64,000 nt of DNA, taken from contig NZ_JAFEWE010000005.1 in NCBI RefSeq assembly GCF_017355785.1, positions 248,001-312,000 of the forward strand, in the 5' to 3' direction. Below, piece after piece: positions 1 to 9,753 of this stretch. The translations under genes were made by a program, and so were the position numbers. The stretch comes from Desertivirga arenae (lineage in GTDB: Bacteria; Bacteroidota; Bacteroidia; Sphingobacteriales; Sphingobacteriaceae). Position 1 is the stretch's first letter. Each line of letters opens with the position of its first letter. Under the pieces are notes generated by a model, which was not told where the DNA came from, did no database searches, and saw only the letters and a program-made list of their open reading frames with translations.

Positions 1-444
1 AAGATCATACCTGGGTGTAGGTAAGCCTTTCATATCACAAGGAGATCCCTTATAAATTCGCTTAAGTTGATTAAGCTCCACGTCTTCAAGAAGAATAGGC
101 CAGGCATTCTCTGCTTCCCCCGTCACAATCGCATCAAAATATTGAAGTGCTTCTTCCTCACAATAAGTGACATGAGGTCCCCCGGCAACTACAGTCTTTC
201 CTTTCTTCCGGAACTCTGTAGCTAAGTTATATGCAGCATTAGCAAAACCACTAAAAAATGAAATTGCAATAAGGTCAGCATTACTGTTTATTTCTATCTG
301 GTCTACCTGCTGATGAAACACCCGGACATCATGTTTCTCAGGGGTTATTGCAGCTAAGTGAATACCGGTTATTGGAGGTACAAAATCCCTTTCGTGTCCA
401 AACTCATATCTCTGAATATAGGCGATGATTAAATCTATTTTCAT
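1..444 (-). CDS. B12-binding radical SAM protein, N-terminal part (cut by window edge)
   Basis: Reading the minus strand from the ATG at 444..442 gives 148 open codons that run off the window at base 1, so only the N-terminal domain is visible. It begins MKIDLIIAYIQRYEFG, continues with VPPITGIHLAAITP, then a Rossmann-like stretch with VVAGGPHVTYCEEEALQYF and AIVTGEAENAWP, and ends near LPTPRYDL. This order (PP.G...A..TP, then GGPH.T..P/E-type, then GE.E..W) is typical of the cobalamin-binding domain of B12-dependent radical SAM enzymes. The CxxxCxxC iron-sulfur motif would lie beyond the edge and cannot be checked. The substrate is unknown. Such enzymes carry out methylations or rearrangements on lipids, antibiotics or tetrapyrroles. 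Confidence 0.75.
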   Translation of the reverse strand, partial: MKIDLIIAYIQRYEFGHERDFVPPITGIHLAAITPEKHDVRVFHQQVDQIEINSNADLIAISFFSGFANAAYNLATEFRKKGKTVVAGGPHVTYCEEEALQYFDAIVTGEAENAWPILLEDVELNQLKRIYKGSPCDMKGLPTPRYDL

Positions 445-668
445 TGGAATAATCTGTTTAATTATTTATGGTTCTCATTCTCGCAGTAATACCGGTTCAC
501 TTACTGCAAAGAGGATCCTGCTCACATGCTAAATTCATATGAGAATTATTTTTTTAAGAAATAAAAGGAGAATAACCGTTTAAGGTTAGAGCTACGGTTA
601 AGGCTTAAAACAAAAAGAAGCCCATCTATTGCACCGCAGGAAAAGCAGCACTAACCACATGGAGCATT

Positions 669-959
669 TTAACTTCCACTAAATGGGGTACCAAATACAC
701 CCACCGCAAGTTCTGCCCAGATCAGTACAAAAACCAGCAATAACACTGCTCCGAAAATAAACCTCTGCTTTTTATTTTTAAACTTTGCCAGGATTAAATC
801 GAGTCCAAACCCTGCCCCTAACAGCAACAAAGCAGCTATAACGAAATCGAATCCACTCCAGTTCACTTCAGAGCTAAACTGCATTGCAACCAGCTGAACC
901 AGTAATAGTAGTCCCACCACTACTACAATCCCAATTTGTCTTTTTCTTCTTGTGATCAT
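669..959 (-). CDS. small three-helix membrane protein, function unknown
   Basis: A 96-residue protein with a basic N-terminus (MITRRKRQ) and three hydrophobic segments at about 8-27, 38-57 and 68-88, so an inner-membrane protein with short loops. The C-terminus ends with WAELAVGVFGTPFSGS, an ending I associate with small conserved Bacteroidota membrane proteins, but I cannot assign a role. It stands alone between the radical SAM start (224 bp away, nothing recognised between) and the end of the large regulator gene. The ATG at 957..959 is the only good start. It is real as a gene by its clean membrane-protein profile and lack of competing frames. Confidence 0.6.
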   Translation of the reverse strand: MITRRKRQIGIVVVVGLLLLVQLVAMQFSSEVNWSGFDFVIAALLLLGAGFGLDLILAKFKNKKQRFIFGAVLLLVFVLIWAELAVGVFGTPFSGS

Positions 960-1051
960 GATAAATCAATTTGATAAACCAAAGGTAATACACATACTTT
1001 GAATTTCAAAGTAGTTTGATATAAAAATAACTATGAAAGAAAAAAACTATA

Positions 1052-3952
1052 TTAAACTCTCTCTGTCAATTTGAAATCCTTGAAGAACTCAAAGAGATTT
1101 ACTTCACCTGTTATTTGCAGCTTCTTCCTCAGCCGGTACCGGCTGATCTCTACTCCGCGGGGGGATATTTGCATCAATTGAGCAACTTCCTTAGTGGATA
1201 GGTTCATCTTCAAATAGGCACAAAGTCGAAGATCGTTAGTAGTTAAATTGGGATATGCCGATTTAATATCGTTTAGGAAATTGGTATGGACTTTATCAAA
1301 GTAAATTGCAAACTGCTCCCAGCCGCCGTCAGCCTTTTCTTCATGACTTAAAGTTTTTAGGATCTTCTTTATCTCCATTTGCGGCAGCTCATCAACAACG
1401 TGCTTATTCAGGTTACTAAGCTCTCCCTTGATCTTGTCAAGGAGTTCGGCCTTCTTCCCCAGGTGCATAGCAATAGAAGCTAATTCTGAATTTTTTGCCT
1501 CAATTTCTGTTTCAAGCTTCTCATTTTTAAGCTTAATTATCTCTTTCTCTGATTTATCAATTTCCAACTGATGCAGATATTCCAAACGTCTCTGCTCTTC
1601 TTCAAACTGCCTTTGCTGATCGAGGAATTTTTTGTGCTGCCGCTGATATATCTTATAAATAATAAATGCTATTATAAGACAGTAGATAAAATAAGCAAGC
1701 AAGGTGTTATACCAGGGGGGACTTATGGAGAACTTATAAAAAGCCGGCTCAGACTCCACTCCAAAATTATTCCTGGCTTTCACTTTAAATATGTAATCAC
1801 CATAGGGCAAATTGGTATAATCCTTTTCAGTCTTCTTAGTATAAACAGACCAGTCCTTATCAAAACCCTCCAGATAGTAACTGTATTGGATATTAGATTG
1901 ATTTTTATTGACAATAGAAGAATATTCGAAGTGAAAAGAATTTAATGCAAACTTAACTACAGGCACTTCCGACTGTTTCTTCACCTCATTCACCTCTCCG
2001 AAGTAACCTCCAAAAAGAAGAGAATCTGTTTTTCCAATTGCCTTAATCAGGCTGAATTGAACTTTTATTGAATTACTGTTACTGCTGTACTTTTCAAAGT
2101 TTATATGATAGAAACCCTTCTGCGCCCCTACCAGCACATTATTCCTGTCGATAGGATTAATATGTTCAAAGCCACTAACCAGTTTACCATTAAGCTCAGG
2201 TATATATATTAACTCAGTTTTCCCTTTTGAAAACTTACAAACACCCAGGTTCTTATCTTGGATAAACCAAATATTTCCGTCAGCATCCTCCTTCAGATAT
2301 CGTATATAAAGGCTCCCGAAAATTTTACTGAAGTAGGCAGAAGGATAGAAACGGTTATTCTTTTCATGATATTCATAAATACCACTCTCGGTGCATATCA
2401 CGATCCGGCCTTTTACCTTATACACATGATTATTATACGTCGAAGGTAAGCCCTTACTTTTAGTATATAATGAGATGACAGGCTTATTGAAATCCTTAAG
2501 GTTTATCTTATAAACTCCTTTATAGGGGTGGGAAGCCCAGATAATATTATCAGCCCCCACAGTTATAAAACGTGCCGATTCATTAAATCCTTTAATACTT
2601 CCTGCAAGTTGGTAACCTCCATGATCTGCTTTAAACACATCTATACCATGATAGTTACCAGCCAGGATAACATCAGAACCAAGCTGTTTATGTTTAAAGG
2701 GAAGAAAGTTCCAATACCCTTTGCCTGATGAGAATTGGTTCGCAGCGTTCAAACTTAAAAGAAAAGCGCCCTCGTGCTTACCCAAAAGTAAATTTCCCCC
2801 AAACTGATCCAGCCCCCAGGTTTGCCCTGCGGTATTTTCAACATACCGGGGAGTACCAGAAGCCAGACCTAAATCTTCATTGCTATTTACCGGCAAAGAA
2901 AACACTGCGCTGGACAAACCGAAAAACAAAGTATTATGTGAAATTATAGAGGAGTGCCCGGCTCCCTCTGCAAATACATCTGGATTAATATGTTTTATGG
3001 CATTGTTGCTCGCTATAAAGTCAATTCCATTATTAGATCCAATCCATAAGTTGTTATTCTGATCCTCATGGATACTTAAAATAGTACTGTTTTGCAGTCC
3101 CGAACCTTTATTAAAATTATAAATGATCCTGCCTTGCCTTGTTGCTATGTAAAGACCGTTATAGTTGGTAGCAATAACCATCAGCCCACTCTTGTCACTA
3201 AATGCCTGCAATATCTGTTTTCCTTTAAAATTTCCGGAGCCAAAGGAGGTGAGAGAATGAAGACTACTATTGGAAAGGGTAAATAAACCATGATCCATGG
3301 AGGCAAGAAGAATAGTGTCCCTGGCAAATGAAGAAACCGACGTTGTAACAAAGTTTTGAGGGAGTTTAATATACTTAGTGCTCAATCTATCCTTCTCCAG
3401 CACAGTCAGGCCTTTTTGCCTATCCTGAACTATTACTTTGTTGTTTGCGGTTCCAAGAAAGACCCATTGAGACGATGTTGGAATCGCACTAACCCTGTTG
3501 TGCCTTAACCTGAAAATTACATTGTCTGTTCTGAAATATACATCGTTACCGATAGCAACAATATCCCATATATCAGCAAAAGAACGTATTGCACCCGCAA
3601 GAAGGGGTTTTAAACTATGAAATTTTAATTTTCCATTATCAGTGGGAGAGAAATAGCCGAACTCATCCTGCCCTCCTACATAGATCCTGTTATCCTTCCC
3701 GATAGCTATTGACCTGACAATAGTTTTGTTTGGCAAGGGATATATCTTCCAGTAGGTCCCATCAAAAGTTAACAGTCCCTCATTATTAGCAAAGTAGACC
3801 AAGCCGTTTTTGTCTTGCTGAATATCCCAGTTCTGAGTTCCTCCATTATACTGTGTTTTTGGATAATTAATAATATCAGGCAGGCCAATTGGATTATTTC
3901 CAAAAGCATGCAGGTTAGTACAAATTACCAGGAAAAGGATAAGCCTGAACAT
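1052..3952 (-). CDS. membrane-tethered beta-propeller sensor with LuxR-type HTH (PUL regulator)
   Basis: A 966-residue one-component regulator. A signal peptide (1-16) leads a large periplasmic part made of repeated beta-propeller-like blades (e.g. LVYFANNEGLLTFDG, NLWIGSNNGIDF, NIWFIQDKNLGV) up to about residue 660. A Y_Y_Y-type Ig domain follows (about 680-743, YSYYLEGFDKDWS), then one transmembrane helix (about 750-767), a long charged coiled coil (770-845) and a C-terminal helix-turn-helix (about 905-945, LSTKEVAQLMQISPRGVEISRYRLRKKL read in pieces) of the LuxR/FixJ type. There is no histidine kinase or receiver domain, unlike classical hybrid two-component PUL regulators, so ligand binding outside must be passed directly to the DNA-binding end. 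It is divergent from the beta-glucan locus starting at 4130 and is its likely activator. Confidence 0.85.
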   Translation of the reverse strand: MFRLILFLVICTNLHAFGNNPIGLPDIINYPKTQYNGGTQNWDIQQDKNGLVYFANNEGLLTFDGTYWKIYPLPNKTIVRSIAIGKDNRIYVGGQDEFGYFSPTDNGKLKFHSLKPLLAGAIRSFADIWDIVAIGNDVYFRTDNVIFRLRHNRVSAIPTSSQWVFLGTANNKVIVQDRQKGLTVLEKDRLSTKYIKLPQNFVTTSVSSFARDTILLASMDHGLFTLSNSSLHSLTSFGSGNFKGKQILQAFSDKSGLMVIATNYNGLYIATRQGRIIYNFNKGSGLQNSTILSIHEDQNNNLWIGSNNGIDFIASNNAIKHINPDVFAEGAGHSSIISHNTLFFGLSSAVFSLPVNSNEDLGLASGTPRYVENTAGQTWGLDQFGGNLLLGKHEGAFLLSLNAANQFSSGKGYWNFLPFKHKQLGSDVILAGNYHGIDVFKADHGGYQLAGSIKGFNESARFITVGADNIIWASHPYKGVYKINLKDFNKPVISLYTKSKGLPSTYNNHVYKVKGRIVICTESGIYEYHEKNNRFYPSAYFSKIFGSLYIRYLKEDADGNIWFIQDKNLGVCKFSKGKTELIYIPELNGKLVSGFEHINPIDRNNVLVGAQKGFYHINFEKYSSNSNSIKVQFSLIKAIGKTDSLLFGGYFGEVNEVKKQSEVPVVKFALNSFHFEYSSIVNKNQSNIQYSYYLEGFDKDWSVYTKKTEKDYTNLPYGDYIFKVKARNNFGVESEPAFYKFSISPPWYNTLLAYFIYCLIIAFIIYKIYQRQHKKFLDQQRQFEEEQRRLEYLHQLEIDKSEKEIIKLKNEKLETEIEAKNSELASIAMHLGKKAELLDKIKGELSNLNKHVVDELPQMEIKKILKTLSHEEKADGGWEQFAIYFDKVHTNFLNDIKSAYPNLTTNDLRLCAYLKMNLSTKEVAQLMQISPRGVEISRYRLRKKLQITGEVNLFEFFKDFKLTERV

Positions 3953-4050
3953 GATTTATAATTAGTGAACTAAAAATAGAGAAAATCAGGATGAATGCCC
4001 AATGTTGTAGGTAAAAACCGCCTATACAAGCTAATTTATGGGTTTTGTTG

Positions 4051-4104
4051 TAGGTTTGTTGTACCCCTAAATTCTGCTAATACACACAAGTACCCCTACA
4101 TTTG
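4051..4104 (+). promoter_or_regulatory. promoter region of the beta-glucan locus with a tandem direct repeat
   Basis: Two copies of GTACCCCTA start at 4061 and 4090 (29 bp apart). Similarity continues after them (AAATTCTGCT against CATTTGCTT). The second copy runs into TACATTTG (4097..4104), a perfect match to the Bacteroidota -7 box TAnnTTTG, and gives a leader of about 20 bases before the ATG at 4130. Another TAnnTTTG match, TAGGTTTG, lies at 4051..4058. No good TTG -33 box is seen at the usual distance, which fits activator-dependent initiation, probably by the divergent regulator. Confidence 0.45.
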
Positions 4105-4129
4105 CTTCAACAAACCAATTAAACTAATT

Positions 4130-4960
4130 ATGAATTTAAACCCTTTACTTAGCAAAAGGTACCTTGCTGTACCGCTAATAATTGCATCGCTATTTTCAGG
4201 ATGTAAAGAAAACGAAGGAGAATTGGGAGCGGCAGCAAAAGCTGCATTTAAGGTAACTCCGGTTGCTGGAAAAGCAAACACGTATTTACTGGAAAGCACT
4301 TCCGACAATGCTTTCAGGTATCAATGGGATATCGGGGCCGGTCAGGGAATCAGAGCCGGCAAAGCAGTAGATACAGCCTACTATTTAAAGAAGGGCACCT
4401 ATGACATTAAACTTTACGCTTACGGGAATGGCGGGTACGATGTGAGTAGCCAGCAGGTTACGGTTACTAGTGATGACCTGTCTCCTATTCTCAACAATCC
4501 TGTATTTCAAAAGCTAACTGCCCACCCCTGGAAGCTTAACCCTGCCTCTTCGGCTCCGGTTATTGTAGGTACCGAAGGAAATCCGGCTGAGTACTTTCCA
4601 GGTGGTCCTCTGGCTGATTGCCAAAAAGACGACATTTATACTTTTGCTTTTGTAAACAACGACTTTAAAGCTAGTTACAATGCAAATGGTTCGACCTTTA
4701 ATGCCGGAAATATCGCACCAAACTATAGCTGTGCAGCCGACCGTTCTTACAATAACGTCAGTTTCACTTTCAGCTCTACTGTTTCCGGAGTTGGTCTTGC
4801 AACGATTACCCTGCCTGGAAATCCTCCGGCAAATTTCATTGGGGTTACCGATGTGTCTTCCAACAACTACCGTATCATTTCCATCTCAGATACAGAAATG
4901 GTATTACGTTCTGGAAAAACCAATGAGACTGTACACCAAATGAGATTTGTAGCGCAATAA
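4130..4960 (+). CDS. PKD-domain surface lipoprotein of the beta-glucan locus
   Basis: Starting at ATG 4130 gives 276 residues beginning MNLNPLLSKRYLAVPLIIAS and a lipobox LFSGC, so an exported lipoprotein. An upstream in-frame start at 3995 would add 45 residues in front of the signal peptide and is not credible. After the lipid Cys comes a PKD-like fold (YQWDIGAGQGIRAGKAVDTAYYL, then GTYDIKLYAYGNGG, written in pieces) at about residues 35-115. A C-terminal beta-rich region of unknown fold (about 120-276) follows. It lies 24 bases before susC and is the first gene of the operon. By position and fold it is a candidate surface glycan-binding protein that helps capture beta-glucan. The PKD domain of the GH16 enzyme downstream is similar in style. 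Confidence 0.75.
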   Translation: MNLNPLLSKRYLAVPLIIASLFSGCKENEGELGAAAKAAFKVTPVAGKANTYLLESTSDNAFRYQWDIGAGQGIRAGKAVDTAYYLKKGTYDIKLYAYGNGGYDVSSQQVTVTSDDLSPILNNPVFQKLTAHPWKLNPASSAPVIVGTEGNPAEYFPGGPLADCQKDDIYTFAFVNNDFKASYNANGSTFNAGNIAPNYSCAADRSYNNVSFTFSSTVSGVGLATITLPGNPPANFIGVTDVSSNNYRIISISDTEMVLRSGKTNETVHQMRFVAQ

Positions 4961-4984
4961 AGAATAAGACTAACCAATTCAATC

Positions 4985-7900
4985 ATGGAAAAAATAAAGC
5001 ATCTTATCGTATTGCTAATAACATGCTGCTTTATGCAACAAGTATTAGCTCAAAATATTACCATAGCAGGAAAAGTTACAGACAAACAAGGACTGCCTCT
5101 TCCTGGGGTATCGGTAGTAGTTAAAGGTTCCCGCACGGCAACTACTACCAGTCCAACTGGTACATTTTCCATTGCAGTACCAAAATTAGGTTCAACCCTT
5201 GTTTTTAGCTTTATCGGAATGTCAGAGCAAGAGGTGCTGGTCAATTCATCCACAGCACTTAATGTGGTGATGGGTGAAAAATCGATTACAATGAACGAAG
5301 TTGTGGTTGTAGGGTATGGTAGGCAACGCCGGGAAAGCGTAACAGGTTCAATTGCAACCGTTAACACAAAAGAACTTGTACAAAGCCCTGTTGCCGATTT
5401 AAGTAATGCGATTGCGGGACGTGTTTCGGGGGTTATTACCAAACAACCGGCAGGAGAACCAGGAGCAGACGCAGCCCAAATCTATATCCGTGGTAATTCA
5501 ACTTTCGGCAATGGAAGTATGGAACCCTTGGTAGTGGTAGACGGAATTGTCAGATCCTTTAGGGATTTCTCTCAAATGGATCCTAACGAAATTGAATCAG
5601 TAAACGTATTAAAAGATGCCTCTTCTGCGGCAATCTTCGGTGTTAAGGGTGCGAACGGTGTAATTCTTGTAACCTCAAAAAGGGGCCGTGCGGGAAAGAT
5701 GAGTGCAAGCTATTCTTTCAATTACGGTGCTTCTCAGGTTACCCGCCTGCCTAAAAATCTTGGCTCCTATGAATATGCTGTTCTGTTTAACGAAGCTAAG
5801 CTTAACGATAATCCAAACGCTACACCCGAATTTTCATTAGAGCGATTGGAAGGATTCAGAAGCGGATCTGATCGGGAACTATATCCGAATACAGACTGGA
5901 TGGATCTTGTAATGGGAGGTACTGCTCCAAGGATGCAACACAATGTTTCATTAAGCGGCGGTGCAGAGAAAGTCAAATATTTTGCTTCTCTGGGTTATCT
6001 TAATGAAGATGGCTTATACGAGTCTTTAAACTACAAACGTTATAATGTCCGTACAAATCTTGATATGCAGGTTACCGCAACTACAAAATTTGCAGTAGAC
6101 CTTGCCGGACGACTGGAAAACCGCCTTACTCCTCCATCTGGCAATATTTTCGAGCACACGATGCGGAACCCTCCTATTCTGCCTGCGAGATTTTCAGATG
6201 GACGACTGGCTAGTCCTGGTTCCTATCCAAATCCTCTGGGTTTGGTAAGTCCTGAAAGTGGCTACAACAGAACTTCCGGAAACTTTCTCTTAACGAACTT
6301 CCAGCTTACTCAAGACCTTCCCTGGGTTAAAGGCCTGTCAGTTAAAGGGGTTCTAGCGTTCGACAGAAACTTTAGTTATAATAAAGTATGGAATTCATGG
6401 GTACCCCTTTATGTTAAGAATGCCGACGGCTCCTTTGGAACTACTGCCCCAACTAAATCCTCCCTAAACAAGAATTTCGGCGAGGGTAAAGGCATAGAAT
6501 TGCAAGGTCATATTAACTACGAAAATCGCTTCGGCCAGCACGGAATTTCTGCACTCGCACTTTTCATTCAAAAAGAAAACGAGAACAGCAGCCTTTATGG
6601 TGGAAGGAATTCTTATGAAAGCTCTGCTCTTGAATTACTCAACTTTGGTCCCGCTTTAAATGAAACACTTGGAGATTTCGAAAATAAGACAGGATTAAAA
6701 AGTGCAGCATTTCGTATCAATTACGATTATGCAAACAGATACTTCCTGCAAGCAAGTTTACGTCGCGACCAATCAGAAAACTTCGCTCCTGAAAACAGAA
6801 CAGGTTACTTCCCTGCCGTTTCTGCTGGTTGGTTAGTAAGTAAAGAAGCTTTTATGAGCGGAATTAAGGCTGTCGACTACTTCAAGTTAAAAGCCTCCTA
6901 TGGTAAACTGGGAAGCGACCGGATAGGAAGCCGGTTCGGTTATTACAATAGGTATAATCTCGTAAACAACAACTACGTGTTTGGAAACACCTTGGTTAAC
7001 GGCTTAACTCCGGGAGCTATTGCTAATCCTGACCTCACCTGGGAAACTTCTACTAAGTCTGATATCGGTTTCGAATCTCGATTTGCCGGTAATCTGCTTG
7101 GTATCGACTTTACCTATTTCGCTGAAAAACGTGATGACATTTTAGCTACCCGCAGTCTGTCTGTTCCACTGTCTTTTGGAGCTGCCTTGCCCAGTGAAAA
7201 TATCGGAACGGTTAAAAATAAGGGTATTGAGGTTGCATTAAGTCACGATAACAGACTTAATAAAAATATGAGTTATTTCTTGAGGGGTAATTTCACCTTT
7301 GCAAGGAACAAAATCATTGAAGCTGCTGAAGCAGCAAATGTTCCTGAAGGTAAGAGGATCACAGGAAGGCCTAACAATGGCTATTATGGATACAAAGCCA
7401 TTGGAATTTTCAGGGATCAGGAGGATTATAATAATTCCCCGAAGCCAACAGCCTTCCTGAATTCAACAGGGCCTGGTGACATTAAATACCAGGATATTAG
7501 TGGTGCAAACGGTACTCCTGATGGCAAAATAGACGATTACGATATTACTTACCTAGGAGTTGGTCCTTTGCCTGAGATCATCTATGGTATCAATGGAGGC
7601 TTAAACTTTAAAGGTTTTGAATTTAATTTCCTTTTCCAGGGAGCTTCGAGATCGCAGCAACTTCTTACTCAAAATGCGGCATGGGCATTCTATAACAGCG
7701 GTCGTGTTACTGAAGAATGGCTTGATCGCTGGACTCCGGCAAACCCAGATGCTTCTCTTCCGCGCTTATCTCTGAATGCTAATGGCAATAATAATCTAAC
7801 CAGCAGTTTTTGGGTAAAGAATTCCAGCTACCTGCGCTTAAAGAATGTTGAGCTGGCGTACACGATAAAGAATAAATTCCTTTCCAGATACACCTCTGGA

Positions 7901-8041
7901 GGAGTAAGGATATTTGCAACAGGCCAGAATTTATTCACCGTTACTGATATTCTAAATGTGGATCCTGAGAATACTGCTGCTAACGGATGGTATTACCCAC
8001 AGCAAAAGACCTATACAGTGGGATTGAATGTACAATTCTAA
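4985..8041 (+). CDS. susC: SusC-like TonB-dependent outer-membrane transporter (beta-glucan locus)
   Basis: A 1018-residue protein with a signal peptide ending in LAQ (residues 1-22). It carries an N-terminal carboxypeptidase-D-like Ig domain (about 25-105, ITIAGKVTDKQGLPLPGVSV), the SusC signature MNEVVVVGYGRQRR, a plug domain (about 115-230, containing IYIRGNSTFGNGS and VLKDASSAAIFGVKGANG) and a 22-strand beta-barrel ending in an aromatic-rich strand (YTVGLNVQF). It imports oligosaccharides across the outer membrane using TonB energy, with SusD as the lid. It lacks an STN domain, so direct sigma/anti-sigma signalling is unlikely. The susD gene follows after 39 bases. Confidence 0.95.
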   Translation: MEKIKHLIVLLITCCFMQQVLAQNITIAGKVTDKQGLPLPGVSVVVKGSRTATTTSPTGTFSIAVPKLGSTLVFSFIGMSEQEVLVNSSTALNVVMGEKSITMNEVVVVGYGRQRRESVTGSIATVNTKELVQSPVADLSNAIAGRVSGVITKQPAGEPGADAAQIYIRGNSTFGNGSMEPLVVVDGIVRSFRDFSQMDPNEIESVNVLKDASSAAIFGVKGANGVILVTSKRGRAGKMSASYSFNYGASQVTRLPKNLGSYEYAVLFNEAKLNDNPNATPEFSLERLEGFRSGSDRELYPNTDWMDLVMGGTAPRMQHNVSLSGGAEKVKYFASLGYLNEDGLYESLNYKRYNVRTNLDMQVTATTKFAVDLAGRLENRLTPPSGNIFEHTMRNPPILPARFSDGRLASPGSYPNPLGLVSPESGYNRTSGNFLLTNFQLTQDLPWVKGLSVKGVLAFDRNFSYNKVWNSWVPLYVKNADGSFGTTAPTKSSLNKNFGEGKGIELQGHINYENRFGQHGISALALFIQKENENSSLYGGRNSYESSALELLNFGPALNETLGDFENKTGLKSAAFRINYDYANRYFLQASLRRDQSENFAPENRTGYFPAVSAGWLVSKEAFMSGIKAVDYFKLKASYGKLGSDRIGSRFGYYNRYNLVNNNYVFGNTLVNGLTPGAIANPDLTWETSTKSDIGFESRFAGNLLGIDFTYFAEKRDDILATRSLSVPLSFGAALPSENIGTVKNKGIEVALSHDNRLNKNMSYFLRGNFTFARNKIIEAAEAANVPEGKRITGRPNNGYYGYKAIGIFRDQEDYNNSPKPTAFLNSTGPGDIKYQDISGANGTPDGKIDDYDITYLGVGPLPEIIYGINGGLNFKGFEFNFLFQGASRSQQLLTQNAAWAFYNSGRVTEEWLDRWTPANPDASLPRLSLNANGNNNLTSSFWVKNSSYLRLKNVELAYTIKNKFLSRYTSGGVRIFATGQNLFTVTDILNVDPENTAANGWYYPQQKTYTVGLNVQF

Positions 8042-8080
8042 AGAGAGATCAAATTATTAATCAATTTAATTCGACAAGAA

Positions 8081-9745
8081 ATGACTTCTTTAAAATATAA
8101 ATGGGCAATAGGAGCTTTCATGCTTGCCTCACTAACTTACTCTTGTAAAGATGACGTTCTGGACATAAAACCAACCGACTTCGTTTCAGATGCAGCTGTT
8201 TTTAGCGACATCAATCTTACGAGTCAGTTTGTAACCAACATTTATTCGAGTTTGTTAAGCGGGTTCGAACGCAGGGATGCAGGGTTAGGGCAAGACTGGT
8301 CTGTAGGTTTCGGTTTACTGGACATGGCCACCGATGACATTGAAGGACACGCATCCCTCAACGTTAACTCTATTCAAAATGGGGATCTGAATCCTTCCAA
8401 CTTCAATTTCAGTATTGAAATGTGGCAGGCAAACTATATCGTAATCCGGAAAGCAAACACTCTTTTGGCACGGATAGATGCAGTACCCACAACAGATAGC
8501 AACCTGAAAGCACGATTGAAAGCCGAAGGCAAATTCCTAAGGGCATTTGCTTACCAGGAACTGATAAAAGCTTTTGGAGGAGTACCTCTCATTACTACAG
8601 AGCAAAAAGTGAGCGATGATCTTTTTGTCCCAAGAAGCTCATTTGAAGAATGTGTAAACTTCATAGTTAAAGAGTGTGATGAAGCGGCTGTTGATCTTCC
8701 TCCTGGATACTCAGACATCGAATTGGGCCATGCTACAAAAGGGGCAGCTCTTGCCTTGAAAGCTCGTGTGCTACTGTATTATGCTAGTCCCTTGCACAAC
8801 CCTGGCAATGATACTGGCAGATGGAAACGTGCTGCGGATGCTGCAAAAGACGTAATGAATTTAAATGTCTATGAGCTTTATCCAAATTACTACCGTCTGT
8901 TCCTCGACAAAGCTGGAAATAAGGAGGTGATCTTTGCAAAAAAATATGGAAGACCAGGAAGGACTCATGAAACAGCCTGGAAATTAGGAATGAGCATCCA
9001 GGCACCAGCTGTAATTGGAGGAGTATGGGGAGCCTTTCATGCTACTCAAAACCTGGTGGATTCATACGAGATGAAAAACGGTATGCTTATATCTGAACCA
9101 GGGTCCGGTTATGAGCCTCAAAATCCCTATGCTAATCGCGATAGCCGCCTGGACCAATCCCTCCTAAGAAATGGTTCTCAATGGAAAGGAGTTACCGTTG
9201 AAACTTTTGAAGGAGGAAATGCAAACATGGCATCTAATGGCGACCGCACCAAAACCGGATATGGTTTAAAGAAAATGATGGACGAGAAATATGTTACTGC
9301 AGACCAGGTGTATCAGGGAGGCGATAACGACTGGCTGTTTATGCGATACGCAGAGGTGCTACTGAATTATGCAGAAGCACAGAATGAGTTTTCACCGGCA
9401 CATAGTACCGCTTTTGATGCCTTGAACGAAGTTCGTAGAAGAGCGGGACAACCAGCATTACAAGGATTATCTCAGGCACAGCTACGAGAAAGGATTAGGA
9501 ATGAGCGAAGAGTAGAATTGTCCTTCGAAGAGCACAGGTTTTTTGATGTCCGCAGATGGAAACAGGGTTCGATATATTTCAACCAGCCTGTAAAGCGTAT
9601 GAAGATTGTGAAAAACAGTAATGGCACCTTTACTTATACCGTTGAAAATTTAGAGAACCGCATCTATAAAGAGAACTTCAATTTGCTACCAATTCCACAG
9701 ATAGAGAGGGAGAGAAATCCAAAGCTCGAGCAAAACGATTACTAA
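8081..9745 (+). CDS. susD: SusD-like surface glycan-binding lipoprotein (beta-glucan locus)
   Basis: A 554-residue lipoprotein with lipobox LTYSC (Cys22). The SusD fold is recognisable by KAEGKFLRAFAYQELIKAFGGVPLI (in pieces, about 147-170), the TPR-like helices with GAALALKARVLLYYASP, the SusD core LFMRYAEVLLNYAEAQNE, the arginine-rich ERIRNERRVELSFEEHRFFDVRRWK region and a C-terminal LLPIPQIERERNPKLEQNDY. It forms the lid on the SusC barrel and binds glycan at the cell surface. It lies between susC and a GH158-like enzyme, from which it is separated by a 125-bp gap holding a long inverted repeat. Confidence 0.95.
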   Translation: MTSLKYKWAIGAFMLASLTYSCKDDVLDIKPTDFVSDAAVFSDINLTSQFVTNIYSSLLSGFERRDAGLGQDWSVGFGLLDMATDDIEGHASLNVNSIQNGDLNPSNFNFSIEMWQANYIVIRKANTLLARIDAVPTTDSNLKARLKAEGKFLRAFAYQELIKAFGGVPLITTEQKVSDDLFVPRSSFEECVNFIVKECDEAAVDLPPGYSDIELGHATKGAALALKARVLLYYASPLHNPGNDTGRWKRAADAAKDVMNLNVYELYPNYYRLFLDKAGNKEVIFAKKYGRPGRTHETAWKLGMSIQAPAVIGGVWGAFHATQNLVDSYEMKNGMLISEPGSGYEPQNPYANRDSRLDQSLLRNGSQWKGVTVETFEGGNANMASNGDRTKTGYGLKKMMDEKYVTADQVYQGGDNDWLFMRYAEVLLNYAEAQNEFSPAHSTAFDALNEVRRRAGQPALQGLSQAQLRERIRNERRVELSFEEHRFFDVRRWKQGSIYFNQPVKRMKIVKNSNGTFTYTVENLENRIYKENFNLLPIPQIERERNPKLEQNDY

Positions 9746-9753
9746 CAAAATAC

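Noticed and set aside
3995-4129. A longer N-terminus for the PKD lipoprotein
   Set aside because: The extra 45 residues precede a standard lipoprotein signal and overlap the promoter repeats and -7 box.
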